From positions 1 through 15,067 of the forward strand of contig CAMWRB010000014.1 in the NCBI GenBank assembly GCA_947176545.1: DNA of 15,067 nucleotides, written 5' to 3'. Below the pieces are notes generated by a model. That model saw nothing but the letters and a program-made list of their open reading frames with translations, was not told the origin of the DNA and searched no databases. This stretch comes from an uncultured Porphyromonadaceae bacterium. Its GTDB lineage: Bacteria; Bacteroidota; Bacteroidia; Bacteroidales; Muribaculaceae. Below are positions 8,944-14,569 of the stretch, piece after piece; the stretch's first letter is position 1, and each line of letters starts with the position of its first letter. A program made the translations under genes and the position numbers.

Positions 8944-11553
8944 TTATTTCACAGCTACCTTCTTAACAGCTTTACCTTGGCGCACGATATAGATACCGGG
9001 AGTCAGATTTTCCATTGAGTCTGATAGCTGAATGCCGTTGATATCATATACATCCATCGGCAGGGCAGGATTAATCTCGGTATTCTCATTCGTATCAGAT
9101 TCTATCTTGTTGATGACGGTGGTGTTGTTTCTCACGATGTCAAGTTCAACGACAGGGCCGTCAGCATAGAGTGACTCGGCTATAATGTTACAGGTGTTGG
9201 AGTCACCGTCATCTTCCGCGAGGGCAAGAACTTCGTTCAAATCGGCATGTATGGTGACCAGGCCTGTATTATCCACTGTTGCAATATCCGGATTGGTAGA
9301 ACGCCAGAATACTTGGGGAAGAGTCACATTTTCAGGCATAAGAGTAGCCTTCAGCTGGAAGGTATCACCCGGTTTCCCCTCAATCTTGGAAGCACCATCC
9401 AACTTGATTTCCGTAGCCTCAATCATCACAACTCCGTCGAAGCGGTCCCAGCAGGTGAACGCATCGTAATAAGCATCCACAGCCTTCTGGCCTTGCAGAT
9501 AGAGCTTACCGGTATAGACGCTGAAAACGTTGTTAGGCGCTTCCGGAGGAGTCTGAGCTGTGATGCTGATTGTAGATGCGGGACAACCGTCGAATGCCTT
9601 CTCACCGATAGTTTTCACTTTGTGGCCCATGATGATTGAAGCGAGTTCGCTGTCGCCTGCGAAAGCCGAGTCACCGATGTATTCGACTGATGGGGGCAAT
9701 ACGACCTCTTTCATAGAGGTGCAGCCACTGAATGCGCCTACACCGATAGTTTCGACTGATGGGGGCAATATGACCTCTTCCATAGAGGTGCAGTCATAGA
9801 ATGCGTATCTACCGATGGTTTTCACTTGGGAAGACATGATGATTGAAGCGAGTTCGCTGTCGCCTTCGAAAGCTGACGTACCGACGGTTTCGAGTAAGGG
9901 TGGCAATACTACCTCTTTCAGAGAGGTACAATCACTGAATGCGTTTTTGCCGATTTTAGTGATATTGTTTCCGAAGTTTATTTCCTGGAGGTACTTCATA
10001 TCACTCCACCCTTCATCAGGAATATTGGTGACAGTGTTACCGAATGTAAGATTCCTTAAATAGCAGTAAGGGTATGATAGAAGTTTTTTGTTGACATTAC
10101 GGCCCACATAAGTAGTGGTTGCGCTATCGAAAGCTTTCTCTCCCAATTCCAGCGGTTTATCAGAGTCAAGGAAGGTTAATGTTTTTAAAAATAAACCCAT
10201 GGATGCATGGAATGCATTGTCCTCTATTGTAGTCACCGAGCCGGGGATGGTTACCGAATCAAGTCCGGTGCACTCAGCGAATGCAGACTCTCTTATTGAA
10301 GTCACCGAGTCGGGGAAAGTTGCCGATGTCAGGGCTTTGCAACCGTAGAAGGCTGACGGGCCGATTTCAGTTAGGTTTTCGGGGAAAGTCACCGATGTCA
10401 GGGCTTCGCAACCGTAGAATACTGATGAGCCGATAGTTGTAACGTGCTCAGGTATGTTCACCGAGCTGAGCTTCGAGCACCCACTGAAAGCAAGGGAACC
10501 GATTTCAGTGACGGTTTCTGGGAGTGTTATCGTGGTCAGGTTACTGCACCGATTGAAAGCGCTCCTGCTAATCAGAGTGATCTGGGAACGCTGGCTGAAA
10601 TGTACCTCTTTGAGATTGCTGCAGTTGAGAAAGGCACTATAGCCGATACCCTTGATATAGTAACGTTTCGGATTGGCGGAATCTCTGTCATCCGTGAATC
10701 GTTCGGGTATTGATGCTTCAGTCATTTCCTCATAATCTCCGCGCCACAGCAAGGCATCATTATTCTCACTATCCTCAAGAACCAGATATGTGAACACACC
10801 ATCTGTCAATTTAACAGCGGGTTTATCCCCGAATGTGAAGTTATTAAACCTCGCCCATGACGAATTTGTATAAGCATTAAAGGTATTTTCCGGTGCGTAA
10901 AGGCGACCTTCGGTGTAAGTGTTATAATCAAAGATATTGGAAATGGTTACGTCAATAGGATTTGTCCAATTAACATAGACATTCCGTAATTTCTCACACA
11001 ACACAAAAGCATTATCACCGATTGAGGTTACGGATTCGGGTATTGTCACAGAACTAAGGCCACTGCATTCGTAAAAAGCGTTGTTACCTATTCCAGTGAC
11101 TGACCCGGGTATAGTCACAGAACGCAGGTCACTGCAACGGTAGAAAGCGTAGTCACCTATTCTATTGACTGATTCGGGTATAGTCACAGAACGCAGGCCA
11201 CTGCAATAGTAGAAAGCGTAAGCACCTATTCCAGTGACTGACTCGGGGATTATTATATCCGTAAGGTAGTCGTTATCGTAGAAACTAAGGTAGCCAATAT
11301 GGGTTACAGTGTATTTTTCACCTCCATATTCGACAGTAGACGGGATGATTAATTCTCCACTAACATAATTGCCGGAATTATAATGTCCGGCTATATTAGC
11401 TCCACTTGCTGTCTGTACCGTTTTTGCATCCCAGTCGAGAACGTTGTATTTCAGAGTATGCCCCTCGTAATAGTACGAGAATGTGAAGTCTTGGGCAAAA
11501 CTCGGCAGCGCGAGTACGATGCCCAACAGAATTAGTAATAGTTTTTTCTTCAT
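8944..11553 (-). CDS. Secreted BspA-like leucine-rich repeat protein with Ig-like domain and T9SS-like C-terminus
   Basis: An 869-residue protein starts at ATG 11553; the TTG just upstream at 11556 is in frame but less likely. Residues 1-20 form a signal peptide ending SFA before Gln21. From about residue 70 to 690 there are repeats of 23 residues with the core TIPESVTSIGDNAFYxC, the LRR_5/BspA type of Treponema and Bacteroidales adhesins. A non-repeat segment near 240-300 splits the array in two. About residues 710-790 resemble a bacterial Ig-like (Big2) fold (WRSTNPDIATVDNTGLVTI). The last 35 residues (VYDINGIQLS to KKVAVK) resemble a type A sorting domain of type IX secretion. An exported surface protein is likely; the ligand is unknown. 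It follows the small gene upstream by 17 bases, so both may share a transcript. Some repeat units are nearly identical at the DNA level. Confidence 0.92.
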   Translation of the reverse strand: MKKKLLLILLGIVLALPSFAQDFTFSYYYEGHTLKYNVLDWDAKTVQTASGANIAGHYNSGNYVSGELIIPSTVEYGGEKYTVTHIGYLSFYDNDYLTDIIIPESVTGIGAYAFYYCSGLRSVTIPESVNRIGDYAFYRCSDLRSVTIPGSVTGIGNNAFYECSGLSSVTIPESVTSIGDNAFVLCEKLRNVYVNWTNPIDVTISNIFDYNTYTEGRLYAPENTFNAYTNSSWARFNNFTFGDKPAVKLTDGVFTYLVLEDSENNDALLWRGDYEEMTEASIPERFTDDRDSANPKRYYIKGIGYSAFLNCSNLKEVHFSQRSQITLISRSAFNRCSNLTTITLPETVTEIGSLAFSGCSKLSSVNIPEHVTTIGSSVFYGCEALTSVTFPENLTEIGPSAFYGCKALTSATFPDSVTSIRESAFAECTGLDSVTIPGSVTTIEDNAFHASMGLFLKTLTFLDSDKPLELGEKAFDSATTTYVGRNVNKKLLSYPYCYLRNLTFGNTVTNIPDEGWSDMKYLQEINFGNNITKIGKNAFSDCTSLKEVVLPPLLETVGTSAFEGDSELASIIMSSQVKTIGRYAFYDCTSMEEVILPPSVETIGVGAFSGCTSMKEVVLPPSVEYIGDSAFAGDSELASIIMGHKVKTIGEKAFDGCPASTISITAQTPPEAPNNVFSVYTGKLYLQGQKAVDAYYDAFTCWDRFDGVVMIEATEIKLDGASKIEGKPGDTFQLKATLMPENVTLPQVFWRSTNPDIATVDNTGLVTIHADLNEVLALAEDDGDSNTCNIIAESLYADGPVVELDIVRNNTTVINKIESDTNENTEINPALPMDVYDINGIQLSDSMENLTPGIYIVRQGKAVKKVAVK
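9631..9943 (-). repeat. 207-bp (3 x 69) near-identical duplication inside the LRR gene
   Basis: The segment starting at 9631 (GATGATTGAAGCGAGTTCGC) recurs at 9838, an offset of exactly 207 bases, with only a few substitutions over about 105 bases. Between the copies, a stretch beginning TTCGACTGATGGGGGCAATA at 9682 recurs at 9751, 69 bases on. Each 69-bp unit encodes one 23-residue leucine-rich repeat, so gain or loss keeps the frame. Confidence 0.85.
11036..11240 (-). repeat. Tandem 69-bp LRR units near the 5' end of the LRR gene
   Basis: The word ATAGTCACAGAACGCAGG appears at 11111 and again at 11180, exactly 69 bases apart. A more diverged third unit lies at lower coordinates. The units encode the VTIPESV...YAFYxCS repeats at about residues 105-172 and are much more alike than the repeats in the middle of the protein, which suggests recent duplication or gene conversion. 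Confidence 0.8.
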
Positions 11554-11570
11554 CAATGTAAATTTTTTGG

Positions 11571-12065
11571 TTAGTTTTTATTTGATTTATTGTGTGATAG
11601 GCTTTTATGGTCAGCGGGGTTGATAAAGTAGCGGAGAGGGTTGGTCGCTCTCGGATTGAGTCCGACAATAACGCCATCTTTGAACTTCTCAATCCACTCT
11701 TCCGCGGCGGGACGAACACCGATGAAATGACTGCACCGGTACCCGTTATTGTTCGGCTGTTTATCTTGTCCGACATCTGTGTATTCGAATACCCCTAAAA
11801 TTTCTCGCGTGTATGTCGGAGCGTTATCCTGTTTTTTCGTAGCAAGAATAAGTTTTGCGCGTTTGAGATTTTGAGGAGATGTGCGCCACGATTCCTTGAC
11901 ACAGGCCTGTACAGGGTCTGTGTTGAATACCTCTTTGCACAATGTGTTTGGAATATGAATCTGAGCTGATACGGGAATGTTGAGCATCAGGATGGGAATT
12001 CCGGCGTTGCGGAGGTCCTGCCCGGTAAATTGTTTTTGCACCGAATTATGTCGTGGGCCGGTCAT
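11571..12065 (-). CDS. Protein of unknown function, resembling the C-terminal module of LEM-3-like GIY-YIG proteins
   Basis: A 164-residue protein with no signal peptide or membrane segment, so probably cytoplasmic. Three stretches recall a module that I remember following GIY-YIG nuclease domains of the LEM-3 type. They are DPVQACVKESWR (compare a Yea-TRxAWR motif), AKLILATKK...REILGVFEY, and a closing LNPRATNPLRYF (compare RGAxNPIRY). The GIY-YIG nuclease part itself is absent, so this would be the stand-alone module. This is a similarity by eye, not a search result, and it gives no reaction. The ATG at 12065 has an A-rich leader instead of a strong Shine-Dalgarno. The gene starts 55 bases beyond the structured RNA and I find no promoter box in between, so it may be expressed by read-through from the RNA promoter. 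The LRR gene follows 17 bases downstream. Confidence 0.8.
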   Translation of the reverse strand: MTGPRHNSVQKQFTGQDLRNAGIPILMLNIPVSAQIHIPNTLCKEVFNTDPVQACVKESWRTSPQNLKRAKLILATKKQDNAPTYTREILGVFEYTDVGQDKQPNNNGYRCSHFIGVRPAAEEWIEKFKDGVIVGLNPRATNPLRYFINPADHKSLSHNKSNKN

Positions 12066-12120
12066 TGTAAGTGTTTTTGCTGCCCGGCTCTCTCGTTTGG
12101 CGGCAGGTTAATATATATAA

Positions 12121-12373
12121 AAAAAGCGCGAGAGCCGTACCTGTTGTCCGTTCCCACACTGCGAGGCTCTGGTATTGCCCATTGGAGTTGAAACAGACAA
12201 CGTAGAGGCCTCACGCAAGATATGATGTATCTCCCCGATGCTCACGCATCAGGTGTGCTGACATAATAATCATATCCACACAAGGCGTCTACTATTGTCT
12301 CTCTCCTGACTCCAATTTGAAATTTACCAGATTTCGCAGTGTCAAGGAAGAGCGTCAAGTAAACGCACTTTTT
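12121..12373 (-). ncRNA. Rod-shaped structured RNA of about 250 nt, 6S-like architecture or long leader
   Basis: The minus strand folds on itself from end to end. From the base: 12364-12373 with 12121-12130 (10 bp); 12356-12361 with 12138-12143; 12346-12349 with 12151-12154; 12334-12342 with 12156-12164 (9 bp, perfect); 12325-12330 with 12169-12174; 12309-12316 with 12181-12188 (8 bp, perfect); 12295-12300 with 12195-12200; 12288-12292 with 12202-12206; 12277-12286 with 12208-12217 (10 bp); 12269-12276 with 12219-12226 (8 bp, perfect); and a terminal 8-bp stem 12246-12253 with 12234-12241 closed by a GUGA (GNRA) loop. That is about 80 pairs. Eight are wobbles that are G-U only on the minus strand. 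A T7 run follows the basal CGCGC (12125-12119). A Bacteroidota promoter lies about 45 nt upstream. There is no coding frame. It lacks the conserved sequences I know for SRP RNA, tmRNA or RNase P. The 6S label rests on shape alone. Confidence 0.7.
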
Positions 12374-12387
12374 ATATGTATGAACAA

Positions 12388-12411
12388 CATAGGATTGTCG
12401 AAGTCCCTATG
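12388..12411 (-). other. Small hairpin at the 5' end of the structured transcript
   Basis: CATAGG at 12388-12393 pairs with CCTATG at 12406-12411 around a 12-nt loop. It lies immediately downstream of the predicted start site (about 12416) and before the rod. It may protect the 5' end or form a separate domain of the RNA. Confidence 0.55.
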
Positions 12412-12422
12412 CTATACAAATG

Positions 12423-12452
12423 CAAAGATAAACAATTTCTGATTTTTTACAA
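12423..12452 (-). promoter_or_regulatory. Bacteroidota promoter for the structured RNA
   Basis: On the minus strand TTG at 12452-12450 is followed after exactly 19 nt by TATCTTTG at 12430-12423. This matches the -33 (TTTG/TTG) and -7 (TAnnTTTG) elements of Bacteroidota housekeeping promoters. Transcription would start near 12416, giving a transcript of about 300 nt if it ends at the T-run at 12119. It is the best promoter in the window and the only TAnnTTTG match between it and the gene at 12065. Confidence 0.75.
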
Positions 12453-12466
12453 TACATTTCTTCACC

Positions 12467-12522
12467 TTTGCGCTTTCTCAAACTCCAAAAGAATCGGGGG
12501 AACCATCATTCCCGAGCGCAAA
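12467..12522. repeat. Inverted repeat with inner hairpin upstream of the RNA promoter
   Basis: TTTGCGCT at 12467-12474 and AGCGCAAA at 12515-12522 are perfect inverted copies. Inside them GGGAA (12498-12502) and TTCCC (12509-12513) form a second hairpin. On the minus strand the inner hairpin is followed by TTCTTTT, so it could end transcription from the kinase operon, whose last stop is at 12600. The outer arms end 15 bases before the -33 element, which would also suit a protein-binding site. I cannot decide between the two. Confidence 0.5.
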
Positions 12523-12550
12523 ATTAATACTGTCACTATATGTCCGTCAA
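12519..12550 (-). promoter_or_regulatory. Possible second, distal Bacteroidota promoter
   Basis: TAATTTTG at 12526-12519 fits TAnnTTTG, and a TTG at 12550-12548 lies 21 nt upstream, slightly beyond the usual spacing. Its -7 box overlaps one arm of the inverted repeat, so the arm could act as an operator. The match is weak and the region is AT-rich. Confidence 0.25.
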
Positions 12551-12599
12551 GTCCTTTTCAGTCCTTTTGCTCCCCATTACATAATAAGTATAATTATAA

Positions 12600-13190
12600 T
12601 CAGTCCGGGTTTATTATCTCGAAAGTCACCCCACTCTTGCGTCCGCAGACATACACTCCGCCATCGGCTCCCTCTTTAATCAGTCCGTCGAGATAGAGAG
12701 GCTCGCCGGAGACTATCATCGGACACCGGAATGTGTCGCCCGGCTTCAGGCGTGTGCCGCCCGAACAGACCACTTTCCATTCACTATTGCCCTGATATTC
12801 AATCTCGCATACGCGCGAAGGGTTCCAGAACAGGCGCACACGTCCGCCCCGGCGTATATCGGCATCCACCCTGATGGTTCGGCTACCCACATTTCCACTC
12901 TCTATATCCGGAGTATCACCCGTAAGAAAACCGGTGTAGTCTCTCCAGCCGCAGAAACGAGCAAGCACATCGAGTGTTGAACGTCGTGTATTGACCTGCT
13001 CGTCAAGATAACCCCAGATGCGCTTCAATGTGGTGGGGCTGAGCCTCACGCCTGTCCGGAGACGCACCATATCCGAAAGCATCTCGAAGTGTCGCGATGT
13101 CCGCACCTGCAGATTTGCCGCAACCTCCACCCGCCGGCAAAGTATGGCGATGCTGCCGCCTACATTCCCGGATAGTATATCTTCATCCAT
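12600..13190 (-). CDS. Bacteroidota-specific protein with helical N-terminal domain, partner of the Ser/Thr kinase
   Basis: A 196-residue protein without signal peptide or membrane segment. Residues 30-90 (TSRHFEMLSDMVRLRT, then SPTTLKRIWGYL, then LDVLARFCGW) form a helical, possibly DNA-binding domain. I recognise this domain from many uncharacterised Bacteroidales proteins, but I know no proven function. The C-terminal half (about 105-196) looks all-beta, with VRLFWNPSRVCEIEY, a KPGDTFRC turn and GGVYVCGRKSGVTFEI near the end. The ATG at 13190 lies inside the end of the kinase gene: the two frames overlap by 31 bases, which points to translational coupling and a joint role. It could be a regulator controlled by the kinase or a phosphorylated substrate; both are inference. 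The operon end is followed by the 534-base non-coding stretch. Confidence 0.9.
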   Translation of the reverse strand: MDEDILSGNVGGSIAILCRRVEVAANLQVRTSRHFEMLSDMVRLRTGVRLSPTTLKRIWGYLDEQVNTRRSTLDVLARFCGWRDYTGFLTGDTPDIESGNVGSRTIRVDADIRRGGRVRLFWNPSRVCEIEYQGNSEWKVVCSGGTRLKPGDTFRCPMIVSGEPLYLDGLIKEGADGGVYVCGRKSGVTFEIINPD

Positions 13191-14539
13191 TTATTCTGAT
13201 ATTCATGTTGTTTTATCGCACTGTAATTGTAGAGGTCTCCCCGCAATCTATCCAAATCCTCATCCGAGAGAACGGATTTATTGATAGTGGAATAATAATC
13301 TTCCACGTCCTCACCCAATCTCCTTAACAATTCACTATGGAGACGCCCGAACTCTTGCCTGTCATCTGCAGAAAGTTTGGAAATCCTCACATCGTAAGTT
13401 CTGAGTATCCTGTCGATACGGCGGAAGCCCTCTTTCAGTAGGTTCTGTCGGTGATTCTCATATTCCGCCACACGCGAAAGCTCCCTTTCCGTATTGCTGA
13501 GCTTGCCCCGCAAATCGCCGAGGGAATCACGCAAGGCCGTCACGAGCGCTGAGTTGCTTGCATTCTTTTCTGCCAAAGCCGTCAGATTACGCTGATTGTC
13601 GTCGGCTGTGTTTTCAAGAGAGTTTATACGCATGACCGCGAGAACTGCCGTCAGAGATAATACTGTTGCCGCGACAGCAATCGCGATGATTTTAGGACGA
13701 CGTATCCGGTGTTTCAGAAGTTTCAGCAATGCCTCCGCATCCTCAGGACGCCTTGATAACCGGCCGGTACATCTGTCGGCTATCCGTTTATATCCGGGTG
13801 CTATTTCCCTCATCATCACGCCGAGACTATATACATCGTCAGCAGGGTCTGCGCCCCCGGACTCCTCTTGCTCCGGAGAAATGTATCCTGAAGTTCCCGC
13901 CGGTTGCTTCCACTCCATATAGTCGGAAGTATCGGCCAGTCCGAAATCTGTCACCACAATATCACTCCCGATATCGCGAATCATTACGTTAGCCGGTTTC
14001 AAATCGCGGTGCACGACGCCTCTGCTTTGGAGGTAGGCCACAGTCTCAGTGAGCCGCAGCATAATCCGCTTTCTTTCTGCCCGTCCAAGAGTTCCTTTTT
14101 TCAGCACTTCCCCAAGGGTTTTCCCCTCAATCCATTCCTGCACTATGCACAGGCCTATCCCCTCTATATCTTCAAGACCGACAGCCTCCACTACCGCCGG
14201 ATGCCGCAACCTGGAATTAATCTCAAATTCCTTGAGCAGCTGTCGCCTCATGGAGGTTGAGTCACGAAACTCCTCACGAAGTCCTTTGATGAACCATTGA
14301 CGGCCATAGCGTCGCCCGCGCGCTATGATATTGGTTGAAGTGATGTGCAGTATCTCCACATCCCGCATTTCGGAACCGATATAACATCCCGATTCCTCCC
14401 GACCGATATATCCTGATTCAAGACCCTCCGATTGTATCATTTTATCTGATTCTGGACTTTCCGGTTGTATCATTTTATCTGATTCAAGACCCTCCGATTG
14501 TTTTATTTTATCTGATTCAAGACCCTCCGATTTCGTCAT
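13160..14539 (-). CDS. Membrane-anchored Hanks-type Ser/Thr protein kinase with repeat N-terminus
   Basis: A 459-residue protein. Residues 4-47 are four 11-residue repeats. The kinase domain spans about 58-270: Lys85 in FIKGL, Glu104 or Glu106 in KEFE, HRDLKPAN with catalytic Asp179 and Asn184, DFG at 198-200, SPE at 221-223 and Asp235 in DVYSLG. All catalytic residues are present, so it should be active. The usual GxGxxG nucleotide loop is not visible; ITSTNIIARGRRYG stands in its place, as I recall for related Bacteroidales kinases. One membrane helix (about 283-304) is followed by a charged coiled-coil region (about 306-440), so the kinase domain faces the cytoplasm and the C-terminal part is outside it. 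The start ATG 14539 includes the repeats; a start at Met58 would leave only the kinase. It lies 30 bases after the upstream gene and overlaps the next by 31. Confidence 0.93.
   Translation of the reverse strand: MTKSEGLESDKIKQSEGLESDKMIQPESPESDKMIQSEGLESGYIGREESGCYIGSEMRDVEILHITSTNIIARGRRYGRQWFIKGLREEFRDSTSMRRQLLKEFEINSRLRHPAVVEAVGLEDIEGIGLCIVQEWIEGKTLGEVLKKGTLGRAERKRIMLRLTETVAYLQSRGVVHRDLKPANVMIRDIGSDIVVTDFGLADTSDYMEWKQPAGTSGYISPEQEESGGADPADDVYSLGVMMREIAPGYKRIADRCTGRLSRRPEDAEALLKLLKHRIRRPKIIAIAVAATVLSLTAVLAVMRINSLENTADDNQRNLTALAEKNASNSALVTALRDSLGDLRGKLSNTERELSRVAEYENHRQNLLKEGFRRIDRILRTYDVRISKLSADDRQEFGRLHSELLRRLGEDVEDYYSTINKSVLSDEDLDRLRGDLYNYSAIKQHEYQNKWMKIYYPGM
14399..14530 (-). repeat. 33-bp tandem repeat (four units) at the kinase N-terminus
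   Basis: Four in-frame units encode SEGLESDKIKQ, SEGLESDKMIQ, PESPESDKMIQ and SEGLESGYIGR. At the DNA level the first units share a nearly exact 33-base period, starting CTGATTCAAGACCCTCCGAT on the plus strand. The last unit decays into the kinase sequence. Unit number may vary between strains. Confidence 0.85.
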
Positions 14540-14569
14540 TTTGCACTGTATGAAAGGGTTTATGCGGGA

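Noticed and set aside
11396..11776. 126-codon minus-strand frame overlapping the LRR start and the small gene
   Set aside because: It overlaps the ends of two better-supported genes in another frame and has no coherent protein features.
12121..12373. SRP RNA, tmRNA, RNase P RNA or retron RNA
   Set aside because: The GGUCAGG/GGAAGG tip of SRP RNA, the tmRNA tRNA-like ends and the RNase P core motifs are not seen, and no reverse transcriptase gene is in the window.
12105..12390. Fold-back mobile element (MITE) as the explanation for the long palindrome
   Set aside because: The AT-rich ends are partly inverted copies, so this is not fully excluded. No target duplication is visible, however, and the minus-strand G-U pairs, GNRA loop, promoter and T-run fit an RNA gene better.
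12376..12696. 106-codon plus-strand frame across the non-coding gap
   Set aside because: It runs over the promoter and inverted repeat, ends inside the 196-residue gene on the other strand, and its protein has low-quality composition with no recognisable pattern.
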